NCBI RefSeq assembly: GCF_001269345.1
Contig: NZ_CXOP01000002.1
Span: 248,853-312,852 of the forward strand
Reading direction: 5' to 3'
Length of the DNA stretch: 64,000 nt
Source of the DNA: Limnohabitans sp. 2KL-27
GTDB lineage: Bacteria; Pseudomonadota; Gammaproteobacteria; Burkholderiales; Burkholderiaceae_C
How positions within the stretch are numbered: the stretch's first letter is position 1; each line of letters opens with the position of its first letter. Of the stretch, positions 52,976-62,992 are shown piece by piece. A program made the position numbers and the translations under genes. Below the pieces are notes generated by a model. It searched no databases. It was not told where the DNA came from and saw only the letters and a program-made list of their open reading frames with translations.

Positions 52976-55279
52976 TCAACGCGCTGCGTTGGCATCGGCC
53001 ACCGTCAAAGCGGTCATGTTCACAATCCGGCGCACCGTGGTGCTGGGCGTGAGGATGTGGACCGGCTTGGCCGCCCCCAACAACACAGGGCCCACAGCGA
53101 TGTTGCCACCGGCTGCGGTCTTGAGCAGGTTGTAAGCGATGTTGGCGGCATCAATATTTGGCAAAACCAACAAATTTGCGTCGCCGATCAGGCTGCTGTT
53201 GGGCATGATGGCCTGACGTGCGGCGGCGTCCAGGGCCACGTCGCCGTGCATTTCGCCATCGACTTCCAACCAGGGCGCGTTTTGGCGCAGCAACTCCAGC
53301 ACCTCGCGCATTTTCACCGCGCTGGGGTGGTTGGAGGAGCCAAAGTTGGAGTGCGACAACAGGGCTGCCTTGGGCTGGATACCGAATCGGCGCATTTCTT
53401 CGGCGGCCATGACCGTGAATTCGGCCAACTGCTCGGCCGTGGGGTCGTAGTTGACATGGGTGTCCACCATGAAGACTTGCCGGCCGGGCAGCATCAAGCC
53501 GTTCATGCAGGCAAAGGTGTTGACGCCTGCACGCTTGCCGATGACCTGATCGATGTAATTCAGGTGCATGGGATTGGTGCCCCAGGTGCCGCAGATCATG
53601 CCGTCCACGTCGCCTTTGTGCAGCAGCATGGCGCCAATGAGCGACAAACGGCGGCGCATCTCGATCTTGGCGATCTGCTGGGTGACGCCCTTGCGCTCGG
53701 TCATGCGGTGGTAGGTTTGCCAGAAATCGCGGTAACGGTCGTCTTGCTCCACGTTCACCACGTCGTAGTCCAGCTCTTCTTTCAAACGCAGACCGAATTT
53801 CTCGATGCGCTCGGCGATCACGGCCGGGCGGCCGATCAGGGTGGGGCGGGCAATGCCTTCGTCCACCACAATCTGGGCGGCACGCAGCACGCGCTCTTCT
53901 TCGCCTTCGCTGTAGGCGATGCGTTTCTTCAAGGCGCGTTTGGCGGCGGTGAAGATGGGCTTCATCATGGTGCCCGAGGCATACACAAAGCCTTGCAGGC
54001 GATCGCGGTAAGCGTCCATGTCGACAATCGGGCGCGAAGCCACGCCGCTGTCGGCTGCGGCCTGCGCCACAGCCGGCGCGATTTTCATCATCAAGCGCGG
54101 ATCAAAGGGCTTCGGGATCAAATACTCGGGCCCGAAAGCCAGCGGCTCGCCCACATAGGCGGCTGCCACCACTTCGCTTTGCTCGGCTTGCGCCAACTCG
54201 GCAATCGCATGCACCGCCGCGATTTCCATCTCCAGCGTGATGGTGGTGGCGCCGCAGTCCAAGGCGCCCCGGAAGATGTAGGGGAAACACAGGACGTTGT
54301 TGACCTGGTTGGGGTAGTCGGTGCGGCCCGTGGCCATGATGGCGTCGTCGCGCACGGCTTTGACGTCATCGGGGTCGATTTCGGGGTTGGGGTTGGCCAA
54401 GGCAAAGATCAGGGGCTTGGCGGCCATGGACTTGACCATGTCCTGTTTGAGCACGCCCCCAGCCGACAGGCCCAGGAACACGTCGGCACCGGCCATCACT
54501 TCACGCAAGGTGCGGTGCTCGGTTTTTTGCACGAACTGGATCTTGTCTTCGTCCATCAACTCGGTGCGGCCTTCGTAGACCACACCCGCCAGGTCGGTGA
54601 CCCAGATGTTTTCGCGGGGAATGCCCAACTTGACCAACAAGCCCAGGCAAGCCAAGGCCGCGGCCCCCGCACCGGAAGTGACCAGCTTGATCTTCTTGGG
54701 GTCTTTGCCGACGATCTTCAGGCCGTTCAAGATGGCCGCACCCACCACGATGGCGGTACCGTGCTGGTCATCGTGAAAGACCGGAATCTTCATGCGTTCG
54801 CGCAACTTGCGCTCGATGTAGAAGCAATCCGGTGCCTTGATGTCTTCCAGGTTGATGCCGCCAAACGTCGGCTCCAGTGAGGCGATGATCTCGACCAGCT
54901 TGTCCGGGTCTTTTTCGTTGATCTCGATGTCGAACACGTCGATGCCCGAGAACTTCTTGAAGAGCACGCCCTTGCCTTCCATGACCGGCTTGCTGGCCAA
55001 TGGACCGATATCGCCCAGACCCAGCACGGCCGTGCCGTTGGTCACCACGCCCACCAGGTTGCCCCGGCTGGTGTACTTGAAAGCATTGGCCGGGTCCTTG
55101 ACGATTTCTTCGCAAGGCGCCGCCACACCGGGCGAATAAGCCAGCGCCAGGTCGTGCTGGTTGACCAGCTGCTTGGTGGGGGCGATGGCGATTTTGCCGG
55201 GGGTGGGAAACTGGTGGTATTCCAGTGCGGCTTTGCGCAACTGGGCGCGTTTTTCTTCAGCTTGGACCTTGTTGGTCAT
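52976..55279 (-). CDS. maeB: NADP-dependent malic enzyme, malic/PTA hybrid type
   Basis: A 767-residue cytoplasmic enzyme that decarboxylates malate to pyruvate with NADP. The malic enzyme domain fills residues 1 to about 430 ([28 protein letters not shown], the nucleotide site [24 protein letters not shown]) and a phosphotransacetylase-like domain the rest (about 440-767), typical of the long bacterial MaeB. The PTA-like part is normally not catalytic but regulatory. Stands alone in its own unit, with weak -35/-10 (GCTCAA-like and TACAAT on the minus strand near 55390-55416). Confidence 0.95.
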   Translation of the reverse strand: MTNKVQAEEKRAQLRKAALEYHQFPTPGKIAIAPTKQLVNQHDLALAYSPGVAAPCEEIVKDPANAFKYTSRGNLVGVVTNGTAVLGLGDIGPLASKPVMEGKGVLFKKFSGIDVFDIEINEKDPDKLVEIIASLEPTFGGINLEDIKAPDCFYIERKLRERMKIPVFHDDQHGTAIVVGAAILNGLKIVGKDPKKIKLVTSGAGAAALACLGLLVKLGIPRENIWVTDLAGVVYEGRTELMDEDKIQFVQKTEHRTLREVMAGADVFLGLSAGGVLKQDMVKSMAAKPLIFALANPNPEIDPDDVKAVRDDAIMATGRTDYPNQVNNVLCFPYIFRGALDCGATTITLEMEIAAVHAIAELAQAEQSEVVAAAYVGEPLAFGPEYLIPKPFDPRLMMKIAPAVAQAAADSGVASRPIVDMDAYRDRLQGFVYASGTMMKPIFTAAKRALKKRIAYSEGEEERVLRAAQIVVDEGIARPTLIGRPAVIAERIEKFGLRLKEELDYDVVNVEQDDRYRDFWQTYHRMTERKGVTQQIAKIEMRRRLSLIGAMLLHKGDVDGMICGTWGTNPMHLNYIDQVIGKRAGVNTFACMNGLMLPGRQVFMVDTHVNYDPTAEQLAEFTVMAAEEMRRFGIQPKAALLSHSNFGSSNHPSAVKMREVLELLRQNAPWLEVDGEMHGDVALDAAARQAIMPNSSLIGDANLLVLPNIDAANIAYNLLKTAAGGNIAVGPVLLGAAKPVHILTPSTTVRRIVNMTALTVADANAAR

Positions 55280-55491
55280 GGATCTTGCTCCGTTGTAGGG
55301 CTGTGCTGTCAGGGTTACCGGGGTTCGGCAACCGATTGGAATGGCCAGAAATTTGTCAACATCGAGGGCGACAATTGGGCGGTATTTTCATTGTAGACCC
55401 CGCATTCAGCGCTCAAGGCCTGGGTAATGCCCTTCGCAAGTGAGTTGGCTTTTGACTTTTTCGCACAAATGAAAGGCGAAATGGCGTCTGA

Positions 55492-56097
55492 TCAACGCAG
55501 ATGCTTCCAGGCTTTGTGCTGCAAGGCCTGCACCACGTTGACCGAGCGTGGCCCTGAAATGATTTGAAAAGCCGCACCGGCTTGCAAACGGCCCGCTTGG
55601 TCCACCGCCAAATAAAAGCCACAGCGCCCGCTTTGCACCATGTCTTTGGCGGCCTGGGCGTAGCCCATGACAGCGTTGAATTTGCCGCAGGGCTCGCGCG
55701 GTTGGGTCACGCGCAAAACCACACCGCCAAAGTCGAGGCGATCGCCCACAAAGAGGTCCTGTTCGAGAACGCCGTGCAGGCTCAGGTTTTCACCCAAATG
55801 ACCCGGCGCCAAGGCTTCTTCAAACATCGTCGCACCTCGGGTCTGCCGCTGAGCCTGCCACCAAGTCAGGTGCTCCGAAGGCAAGGCGTACACCGCTTTG
55901 CTCAGGCCACCATGCACCGACAGGTCGGCTTGCTCGTCGCCGGCCAGGCCCAGAATACCGACATCGATGGGGCCAGAAACAGTGGTTTTGCCAATGGCCG
56001 ACACCATGTTTCGGCCGCCCACCCTTAATGGGCGCACCTGGCCGATCTGGATGGTGAGCAGCGTGCCCGAAAAACCGGGCGGCGATGTTGGCTGCAT
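55492..56097 (-). CDS. MOSC domain protein (YiiM-like)
   Basis: A 201-residue protein with a MOSC fold: VGILGLAGDEQADLSVHGG, ALYALP-like AVYALPSEHLTWW, LAPGHLGENLSLHG, and PREPCGKFN with the Cys that is thought to bind the molybdenum cofactor. YiiM of E. coli reduces N-hydroxylated bases with the cofactor. The gene starts seven bases after pepP stop, so it may be cotranscribed with murU and pepP. The 212 bases to maeB hold no gene. Confidence 0.88.
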   Translation of the reverse strand: MQPTSPPGFSGTLLTIQIGQVRPLRVGGRNMVSAIGKTTVSGPIDVGILGLAGDEQADLSVHGGLSKAVYALPSEHLTWWQAQRQTRGATMFEEALAPGHLGENLSLHGVLEQDLFVGDRLDFGGVVLRVTQPREPCGKFNAVMGYAQAAKDMVQSGRCGFYLAVDQAGRLQAGAAFQIISGPRSVNVVQALQHKAWKHLR

Positions 56098-56104
56098 GGG
56101 CCTT

Positions 56105-57493
56105 TCAGCCCCGCATCAGGGCTTCGATCTCATCGGCTTTGACTGGCACGCCACGCGTGATCAGCTCGCACCCCGTGGCCGTGACGATGGCGTCGTCTTC
56201 GATGCGAATGCCGATGTTGTGGAACTTTTCGGGCACGCCCGCAGCAGGGCGCACGTACAGGCCCGGCTCGATGGTCAGCACCATGCCCGGCTGCAAGATG
56301 CGGCTGGGGCGGTCCTTGATCAGCTCGCCGCTCAGTGGGTCCTTGCGCTCACTGACCTGGCCCACCTGTGAGGGCTCGACGTAGCTGCCGCAATCGTGCA
56401 CGTCCATGCCCAGCCAGTGGCCGGTGCGGTGCATGTAGAACTGGAAATAGCTGCGGTTGGCGATCACGTCTTGCGCATGGCCGACCTTGTTTTTGTCGAG
56501 CAAGCCCACGTCCAGCAGGCCCTGCGCCAGCACCGCCACGGTGGCCTCGTGCGGGTCGACAAAACGCGCACCGGCTTTGGTGGCGGCCACGGCCGCGTCT
56601 TGTGAGGCCAGCACCAGGTCGTACAAAGCGCGCTGCGCTCCGGTGAATTGGCCATTGGCCGGGAAGGTGCGGGTGATGTCGCTGGCGTAGCCATCGAGTT
56701 CGCAACCGGCATCGATCAAGACCAGATCGCCATCGCGAATCAAAGCGGTGTCGGCGCGGTAATGCAACACACAGGCATTGGCACCGCCCGCCACGATGGA
56801 GCCATAGGCCGGGTACTGCGAGCCGTGCTGGCGGAACTCGTGCAACAACTCGGCGTCCAGGTGGTATTCGCGCACCTCTTGCCCGGCGCGCAGCATGGCG
56901 GCGCTGCGCTGCATGGCGCGGATGTGGGCGCGCGCGCTGATGGCCGAAGCGCGGCGCATGATGTCTTGCTCGTGCGCGTCTTTGACCAGGCGCATTTCAT
57001 CGAGCAGGCTGCACAGGTCACGCTGCTGGTCGGGGCACAAAGCGCCATAACGCACCCGCGCGCGCACCGACTGCAGCCAGCCGTCCACACGGCCTTCCAA
57101 GCCCGCATGGATGGCAAAGGGGTACCAAACCGTGCTGCGGTTTTCGAGCAACTTGGGCATGTGCGCGGCCAACTCGGCCGAAGAATAGGCCCGGCTCACC
57201 CCCAATGCGGCAGGCGCAGCCTCGGGGCCCAGGCGGATGCCGTCCCACACTTCGCGCTCCATGTCCTTGGGCTGGCAAAACAAGGTGGTCTGGCCATCGG
57301 CCGTGATCACCAAGGTGGCATGCGGCTCGGTGAAGCCGGTCAGGTAATAAAAATAGCTGTCGTGCCGGTACAGAAAGTCACTGTCGCGGTTGCGGGGACG
57401 CTCGGGCGCGGTCGGGATGATGGCGATGCCACCCGCACCCAGTTGGGCGGCCAGGCGGGCGCGTCGGTCGGCATAAAGTGAGGACGTGTTCAT
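56105..57493 (-). CDS. pepP: Xaa-Pro aminopeptidase PepP (M24B)
   Basis: A 462-residue manganese peptidase that removes an N-terminal residue before proline. The catalytic C-terminal pita-bread domain carries DAGCELDGYASDITRTF (metal Asp pair), HRTGHWLGMDVHDCG (His), LTIEPGLYV and RIEDDAIVT (metal Glu). The N-terminal domain has FLYRHDSYFYYLTGF. ATG 57493 used; a ten-residue longer reading is possible. Part of a murU-pepP-MOSC run. Confidence 0.93.
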   Translation of the reverse strand: MNTSSLYADRRARLAAQLGAGGIAIIPTAPERPRNRDSDFLYRHDSYFYYLTGFTEPHATLVITADGQTTLFCQPKDMEREVWDGIRLGPEAAPAALGVSRAYSSAELAAHMPKLLENRSTVWYPFAIHAGLEGRVDGWLQSVRARVRYGALCPDQQRDLCSLLDEMRLVKDAHEQDIMRRASAISARAHIRAMQRSAAMLRAGQEVREYHLDAELLHEFRQHGSQYPAYGSIVAGGANACVLHYRADTALIRDGDLVLIDAGCELDGYASDITRTFPANGQFTGAQRALYDLVLASQDAAVAATKAGARFVDPHEATVAVLAQGLLDVGLLDKNKVGHAQDVIANRSYFQFYMHRTGHWLGMDVHDCGSYVEPSQVGQVSERKDPLSGELIKDRPSRILQPGMVLTIEPGLYVRPAAGVPEKFHNIGIRIEDDAIVTATGCELITRGVPVKADEIEALMRG

Positions 57494-57550
57494 GGTGGAT
57501 TCGGTCTGGGTTTCGGTCAACAAATGAAGAGCTTAAGGGCTGGGGCAAAT

Positions 57551-58324
57551 TCAGGTCGGGTGGGGGGCATTGAGCCGGGCCAGCCGCTCGGGCGTGCCCA
57601 CGTCGGTCCACTCCCCCAAGTAGCGCTCACCCGAGACCCATCCCCGGTCCATCGCGGCGCGCAACAGCGGCGCCAGCGCCAGCGCCACGCCCTGCGGGTT
57701 GCCCGCCGGCAGACCGCAGTCGGCGAAAAAAGCTTTTTTGTACAAAGCGATGGTGCTGAAGGTGAGCTCGCAAGCGGGGGCGCCTTTGGGCACATTGAGC
57801 ACCTGCCCCGTTGCGGACAGACCAAAGTCGCCACCCGGGTTGTGCGCCGGGTTGGGCACCAACCACAAGTGCGCCAGCTTGTCGCTCTGGGCAAAACGCG
57901 CCAGCGCTGTCGCGCTGAACACAAAATCGGGTGCGAAAACATCCCCAGCCACCACCCAGAACACCTCGCCCAGGCTGGGCAGGGCGCGCACAATGCCACC
58001 GGCGGTCTCCAAGGCATGGCCAAAATCAGCGCCCTCGTGCGAGTAGCGCATGTCGAGCTGCGGCAACCCTGGCCAGCACACCTGGGCGCTAAAGTGGTCA
58101 GAAATCTGCGACCCCAACCACGCCGTGTTGACCACCAGCCGGGTGAAGCCGCCGCGGGCCAGCGCTTGCATGGGCCACTGCATCAGGGGCTGTCCGCACA
58201 CCGGCAACAAGGGCTTGGGGGTGTGATCGGTCAGCGGTCGCATGCGCTCGCCGCGTCCGGCGGCCAGCACCATGGCCTGCGCCAGGTCCGTCGCGTGCAA
58301 GGGGGAATCCATCAGGTCGCTCAT
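57551..58324 (-). CDS. murU: N-acetylmuramate alpha-1-phosphate uridylyltransferase MurU
   Basis: A 257-residue nucleotidyltransferase. AMVLAAGRGERMRPLTDHTPKPLLPV is the UTP-binding motif with the catalytic Arg and Lys, VVAGDVFAP the metal-binding Asp, and YLGEWTDVGTPERL the product side. It makes UDP-MurNAc from MurNAc-1-phosphate, following AmgK, so fosfomycin-insensitive wall recycling is expected. The two genes lie about 10 kb apart here, whereas they are usually adjacent. ATG 58324 or 58312. Confidence 0.9.
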   Translation of the reverse strand: MSDLMDSPLHATDLAQAMVLAAGRGERMRPLTDHTPKPLLPVCGQPLMQWPMQALARGGFTRLVVNTAWLGSQISDHFSAQVCWPGLPQLDMRYSHEGADFGHALETAGGIVRALPSLGEVFWVVAGDVFAPDFVFSATALARFAQSDKLAHLWLVPNPAHNPGGDFGLSATGQVLNVPKGAPACELTFSTIALYKKAFFADCGLPAGNPQGVALALAPLLRAAMDRGWVSGERYLGEWTDVGTPERLARLNAPHPT

Positions 58325-58491
58325 GCCCGAATGTTGCCACGCATTCGGGCCAGTTTGAGTGCGCACGGCCCGCAAAGTGTCGCCCCTGTCACCCGCGCGG
58401 CCTCGCCCCGAGCGGGGCCACGTCAAAATCCACACCGGCCAGGCCAGAAAAGAGCCCTCTTCAAGGACTGCCGCCACCGCAGGAGACACGC

Positions 58492-59586
58492 ATGACCCGC
58501 CCCCAGAAAAACGTGATTGTGGCCGCCCAAAACGCCGCCTCACGGCTGGCTGACCGCGACACCCCTTTTGTCATGAACGAGTGGTACGTCGCCGCTTTTG
58601 GCGATGAAATCAAGCACCAGCTGCTCGCACGCACCTTGCTCGGTCATCGCCTGGTGTTCTACCGCAGCACACAAGGGCAGGTGGTGGCCCTGGAGGACCG
58701 CTGTCCGCACCGCTCCATGCCCTTGTCGGCCGGCTCACTGGAACAAGACACCCTCGTGTGCGGGTACCACGGCTTTCGCTTCAACACCGAAGGCGACTGC
58801 ATCGAAGTGCCCTCGCAAGCGAGCTGCCCGAAAAATGTCGGCATACGCGCTTACCGCACTCACGAACGCGGCGCGGTGGTGTGGATCTGGATGGGAGAGC
58901 CCGAACAGGCCGATCTCGCCAAACTGCCTGCGCAAGACTGGATGCAAGACCCGCTGTGGGAGCGCTCCCAAGGCCATTTGAGCCTGCAGGCCAGCTATGT
59001 GCGCCTGCACGAAAACCTGCTGGACCTGACGCACCTGAGCTTTTTGCACGCCAAAAGTTTTGGCACCCCCGATTACGCCAAAGCGGCTTTTGAGACCGAA
59101 ATCGGTGACGGTCAATTCGCCTTGCTGCGCCACGTGGTGCCCACCACACTGCCGCCGGTGTGGGCGGTCCCCACGGGGCTGACCGGGCAGGGCCAGGCCG
59201 CGCGCGTGGTGCGCTCCGAGTTTCGCAGCCTGGGCCTGCACGAGGTCTCGGTGCTTTTTTACGATTGCCATTTGCCCGAATCGGAGCGTGCGCAGTTCCG
59301 CATCCGCACCGCGCACATGCCCACACCCGAAACCGCCACCTCCACCCATTACTTCATCGTGCACGGACGCGATTTCGCGCTGGACGACCCGGCCACCACC
59401 CGTTTCATGCACGAGCAGCTGTTCGTCGCTTTCCAGGAAGACGTGGACGGTTTGGCGCTGCAAGAGCAGGCGCTGGCCCACACCCGCCCCGAAGATCTGT
59501 ACGAGTTATCGGTGGCCGCCGACGCCCCGGCGGTGGCCATGCGCCGCTATGTGCTGGCCCGCCAGCACCAAGAGTCGACCCGCTGA
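58492..59586 (+). CDS. Rieske non-heme iron oxygenase, VanA-like (second orphan)
   Basis: A 364-residue oxygenase with Cys71/His73 (CPHRSMP) and Cys90/His93 (CGYHGFRF) for the Rieske cluster, and ENLLDLTHLSFLHAKSF with the iron-binding residues. It is similar in layout to the 25 kb oxygenase but is not a close copy, for instance QDTLVCGYHG against GDHIRCLYHG. RBS AGGAG before ATG 58492. No reductase or ferredoxin gene is nearby; alone between murU and tkt. Substrate probably a methoxylated or hydroxylated aromatic acid. Confidence 0.88.
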   Translation: MTRPQKNVIVAAQNAASRLADRDTPFVMNEWYVAAFGDEIKHQLLARTLLGHRLVFYRSTQGQVVALEDRCPHRSMPLSAGSLEQDTLVCGYHGFRFNTEGDCIEVPSQASCPKNVGIRAYRTHERGAVVWIWMGEPEQADLAKLPAQDWMQDPLWERSQGHLSLQASYVRLHENLLDLTHLSFLHAKSFGTPDYAKAAFETEIGDGQFALLRHVVPTTLPPVWAVPTGLTGQGQAARVVRSEFRSLGLHEVSVLFYDCHLPESERAQFRIRTAHMPTPETATSTHYFIVHGRDFALDDPATTRFMHEQLFVAFQEDVDGLALQEQALAHTRPEDLYELSVAADAPAVAMRRYVLARQHQESTR

Positions 59587-59681
59587 AGCTGCCAATGTCC
59601 AAGCCGCCGCCCAATCAAGGCCGGCGGGTGGACAACCGCTAAAATCCGGGTTTTCCAGAATACTTTCCCGGAGCTGCCCAC

Positions 59682-61712
59682 ATGGCAAACCAGCAACAAA
59701 TGGCCAACGCCATCCGCGCCCTCGCAATGGACGCGGTTCAACAAGCCAACTCCGGTCACCCCGGCGCGCCCATGGGCATGGCCGACATGGCCGTTGCGCT
59801 GTGGGGTGATCACCTGCAGCACAACCCGGGCAACCCGCACTGGGCCAACCGCGACCGCTTTGTGCTGTCCAATGGCCACGGCTCGATGCTGATTTATTCG
59901 GTGCTGCACCTGACCGGCTACAAGTTGCCGATCGAAGAGCTCAAAAACTTCCGCACCTTGCACAGCAAAACCGCGGGCCACCCCGAAGTCGGCGTGACCC
60001 CTGGCGTGGAAACCACCACCGGCCCGCTCGGCCAAGGCATCACCAACGCCGTGGGCATGGCGCTGGCCGAGAAAATGCTGGCGGCCGAATTCAACCAAGC
60101 TGGCCACAAGATCGTCAACCACCACACCTATGTGTTCCTGGGTGACGGCTGCCTGATGGAAGGCATCAGCCACGAGGCCGTGGCTCTGGCGGGCGCCTGG
60201 AAGCTCAACAAACTGATCGCCCTGTACGACGACAACGGCATCTCCATTGACGGCCAGGTCGCCCCCTGGTTCATCGACAACACGCCCCAGCGCTTTGCCG
60301 CTTGCGGCTGGCACGTGATCGACGCCGTAGACGGCCACGACGCCGCTGCCGTGTCCAAGGCCATTGCCACCGCCAAGCACAGCGCTGACAAGCCCACCTT
60401 GATCGTCTGCAAGACCGCCATCGGCAAGGGCTCGCCCAACCGTGCGGGCACCTCCAAAGCGCACGGCGAGCCTTTGGGCGCCGAAGAAATCAAGCTCACC
60501 CGCGCGGCCCTGGGCTGGACGGCCGAGCCCTTCAAGATCCCCAAAGCGGTCTATGCCGACTGGGACGCCAAGGCCGCTGGCAAAGCCCGCGAAGCCGAGT
60601 GGAACACCGCCTTTGCCGCCTACAAAGCCGCCCACCCCGCGCTGGCCAAAGAGTTCGTGCGCCGCATGAAGGGCGACTTGCCCAAGAACTTCAACCAGGT
60701 GGCGTTCGACGCCGTGATCGCCGCCCACACCAAGGGCGAGACCGTGGCCAGCCGCAAGGCCAGCCAACTGGCGCTGGAGGCCTTCACCGCAGCCCTGCCT
60801 GAAATGCTGGGCGGCTCGGCCGATTTGACCGGCTCCAACCTGACCAACACCAAGAGCACCCCCGCTTTCCGCGTGGACCTGGCGGGTGACGTGGTCAAAA
60901 CCGCAGAAGGCCAGATCGGTCGCCACATCAACTACGGCGTGCGCGAATTCGGCATGGCCGCCATCATGAACGGCGTGGCCCTGCACGGCGGCTACATCCC
61001 CTACGGTGGCACCTTCCTGACCTTCAGCGACTACAGCCGCAATGCCATCCGCATGGCCGCGCTCATGAAGCAGCGCGTGATCCACGTGTTCACCCACGAC
61101 TCCATCGGTCTGGGCGAAGACGGCCCCACGCACCAATCGATCGAGCACGCCGCCAGCCTGCGCCTGATCCCCGGTCTGGACGTGTGGCGCCCCGCCGACA
61201 CGGCCGAGACCACCGTGGCCTGGGCTGTGGCGCTGCAAAACGCCCACCGTCCTTCGGCCCTCTTGCTCAGCCGCCAGAACCTGGCCTATTCGCCCAAGAG
61301 CGATCTGGGCGACATCAGCCGCGGCGCCTATGTGCTGTCCGAGCCCGAACACCTGGGCATGAAAAAGACCCATGGCGTGATCATTGCCACCGGCTCCGAA
61401 GTGCAACTGGCCTTGGCCGCCCAAAAACTGCTGGCCGAACGCCAAATTGGCGTGCGCGTGGTCTCCATGCCCAGCACCAATGTGTTTGACCGCCAGGACA
61501 GCGCCTACAAGCAAAGCGTGCTGCCAGCCGGCATCCCCCGCGTGGCGGTCGAGATGGGCTCCACCGACGGCTGGTGGAAATACGGCTGCGCTGCGGTGGT
61601 CGGCATCGACACCTATGGCGAGTCGGCCCCGGCCCCTGTGTTGTTCAAGCACTTTGGTTTCACCGCCGAAAACGTGGCCGACACGGTCCACGCTGCGCTG
61701 CTCAAGGCCTGA
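59682..61712 (+). CDS. tkt: Transketolase
   Basis: A 676-residue thiamine diphosphate enzyme of the pentose phosphate pathway and, if present, Calvin cycle. [19 protein letters not shown] (active-site His), [20 protein letters not shown], the thiamine motif [19 protein letters not shown], and [19 protein letters not shown] in the pyrimidine domain are all present. GGAG lies close before the ATG. A TAAAAT box at about 59640-59645 is a possible -10 in the 95-base spacer. Followed by gap after 143 bases. Confidence 0.95.
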   Translation: MANQQQMANAIRALAMDAVQQANSGHPGAPMGMADMAVALWGDHLQHNPGNPHWANRDRFVLSNGHGSMLIYSVLHLTGYKLPIEELKNFRTLHSKTAGHPEVGVTPGVETTTGPLGQGITNAVGMALAEKMLAAEFNQAGHKIVNHHTYVFLGDGCLMEGISHEAVALAGAWKLNKLIALYDDNGISIDGQVAPWFIDNTPQRFAACGWHVIDAVDGHDAAAVSKAIATAKHSADKPTLIVCKTAIGKGSPNRAGTSKAHGEPLGAEEIKLTRAALGWTAEPFKIPKAVYADWDAKAAGKAREAEWNTAFAAYKAAHPALAKEFVRRMKGDLPKNFNQVAFDAVIAAHTKGETVASRKASQLALEAFTAALPEMLGGSADLTGSNLTNTKSTPAFRVDLAGDVVKTAEGQIGRHINYGVREFGMAAIMNGVALHGGYIPYGGTFLTFSDYSRNAIRMAALMKQRVIHVFTHDSIGLGEDGPTHQSIEHAASLRLIPGLDVWRPADTAETTVAWAVALQNAHRPSALLLSRQNLAYSPKSDLGDISRGAYVLSEPEHLGMKKTHGVIIATGSEVQLALAAQKLLAERQIGVRVVSMPSTNVFDRQDSAYKQSVLPAGIPRVAVEMGSTDGWWKYGCAAVVGIDTYGESAPAPVLFKHFGFTAENVADTVHAALLKA

Positions 61713-61812
61713 GAAGGCCAGACTGACCGGGCATGGACTGGATTTCAGTGCGCACTGCGCTGACATCCGGTTCACGGGATCAGGCCCATGCAAGGGATCT
61801 GGTTTCCAATCC

Positions 61813-61834
61813 GGTTACGTAACGGTTTAGTAAC
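61813..61834. repeat. Two tandem 11-mers before gap, with a perfect palindrome
   Basis: GGTTACGTAAC (61813-61823) is directly followed by GGTTTAGTAAC (61824-61834); the two share nine of eleven bases. The first contains GTTACGTAAC, a perfect ten-base palindrome. Position 22 bases before the gap start codon fits an operator or leader site of a sugar-responsive regulator. Confidence 0.5.
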
Positions 61835-61855
61835 TTATCTCCCGAGGCTCTCACC

Positions 61856-62863
61856 ATGACCATCAAGCTGGGCATCAACGGATTCGGCCGCATCGGCCGT
61901 TTGGCACTGCGCGCTGCGCTGAAACACGGCTACGACGACATCCAGATCGTCGGCATCAACGACCCCAAGCCGGCCGACTACCTGGCCTACATGCTCAAGT
62001 ACGACAGCGTGCACGGCCGCTTTGATGGCACGGTGGACTTCACCGAAGACACCCTCATCGTCAATGGCAAAAAGATCAAGCTCTCGCACGAGCGCGATGC
62101 GCACAACCTGCGCTGGGGCGAGATGGGCGTGCACACCGTGCTCGAATGCACGGGCCACTACCTGACCGAGCCCACCAGCCAGATGCATTTGGCCGCGGGC
62201 GCCAAGAAAGTCGTGATTTCGGCCCCCTCCAAGGACAGCATCCCGATGTTCGTCTACGGCGTGAACCACAAGCAATATGCGGGCGAAGCCATCATCTCCA
62301 ACGCTTCTTGCACCACCAACTGCCTGGCACCTGTGGTCAAGGTGCTCAACGACAAATGGGGCATCAAGCGCGGCCTGATGACCACGGTGCACGCCGCCAC
62401 GGCCAGTCAGATGACGGTGGACGGGTCGTCGCGCAAAGACTGGCGCGGTGGCCGGGGCATCCTCGAAAACATCATCCCCAGCAGCACGGGCGCGGCCAAG
62501 GCCGTGGGCGTGGTGATCCCCGAGATCAAGGGCAAGATCACCGGCATGGCTTTCCGTGTGCCGACTTCGGACGTGTCGGTCATTGACTTGACCGTCGAGT
62601 TGAACAGCGACGCCAGCTACGCCGACATCTGCGCCGAGATGAAGGCGCAAAGCGAAGGGGCTCTGAAAGGCGTGCTGGGTTACACCGACGAGAAAGTGGT
62701 CTCCACCGACTTCCGTGGCGAGTCCTGTGCCAGCGTGTTCGATGCAACGGCCGGTATTGCGCTGGACAAAAGCTTTGTCAAGATCGTGGCCTGGTACGAC
62801 AACGAATGGGGTTACGCCAAGCAGTGCCTGGAGATGGTGCGGGTGGTGGCCAAGAAGAAGTGA
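61856..62863 (+). CDS. gap: Glyceraldehyde-3-phosphate dehydrogenase, type I
   Basis: A 335-residue glycolytic enzyme. [14 protein letters not shown] cofactor site, GINDPKP whose Asp at the ribose position fits [15 protein letters not shown] with catalytic Cys152 and [10 protein letters not shown] with His179. Makes 1,3-bisphosphoglycerate from glyceraldehyde 3-phosphate in the cytoplasm. The start at 61856 has GAGG upstream. Behind tkt, as in other betaproteobacteria, and ahead of two terminator-like structures. Confidence 0.96.
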   Translation: MTIKLGINGFGRIGRLALRAALKHGYDDIQIVGINDPKPADYLAYMLKYDSVHGRFDGTVDFTEDTLIVNGKKIKLSHERDAHNLRWGEMGVHTVLECTGHYLTEPTSQMHLAAGAKKVVISAPSKDSIPMFVYGVNHKQYAGEAIISNASCTTNCLAPVVKVLNDKWGIKRGLMTTVHAATASQMTVDGSSRKDWRGGRGILENIIPSSTGAAKAVGVVIPEIKGKITGMAFRVPTSDVSVIDLTVELNSDASYADICAEMKAQSEGALKGVLGYTDEKVVSTDFRGESCASVFDATAGIALDKSFVKIVAWYDNEWGYAKQCLEMVRVVAKKK

Positions 62864-62875
62864 GCTGAACGGGCA

Positions 62876-62955
62876 GGCAGCTTCAGGGCTCCCCGCAGGG
62901 GCTCAGAGGCGCTTCGCTTTGCCACATCGCCCCTGCGAGGAGCCCTGAAGCTGCC
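62876..62955. repeat. 80-base long inverted repeat downstream of gap
   Basis: GGCAGCTTCAGGGCTCC (62876-62892) is complementary to 62939-62955 over 17 perfect pairs. One mismatch inward, CGCAGGGG (62894-62901) pairs with CCCCTGCG (62930-62937). Total 25 pairs around a 28-base loop. It has no T-run on either side and looks more like a small mobile or protein-binding repeat than a terminator. Confidence 0.6.
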
Positions 62956-62969
62956 ATGGGACATCGCTC

Positions 62970-62992
62970 AAAGCGCCTTCGGGCGCTTTTTT
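62970..62992 (+). terminator. Intrinsic terminator between gap and the GMC oxidoreductase gene
   Basis: AAAGCGCC TTCG GGCGCTTTTTT: stem of AGCGCC (62972-62977) with GGCGCT (62982-62987), tetraloop TTCG, six T. It ends at the stop of the next gene. Confidence 0.9.

Noticed and set aside
62876-62955. Calling the long inverted repeat a terminator
   Set aside because: No T-run on either side, and a better terminator follows 15 bases further on.
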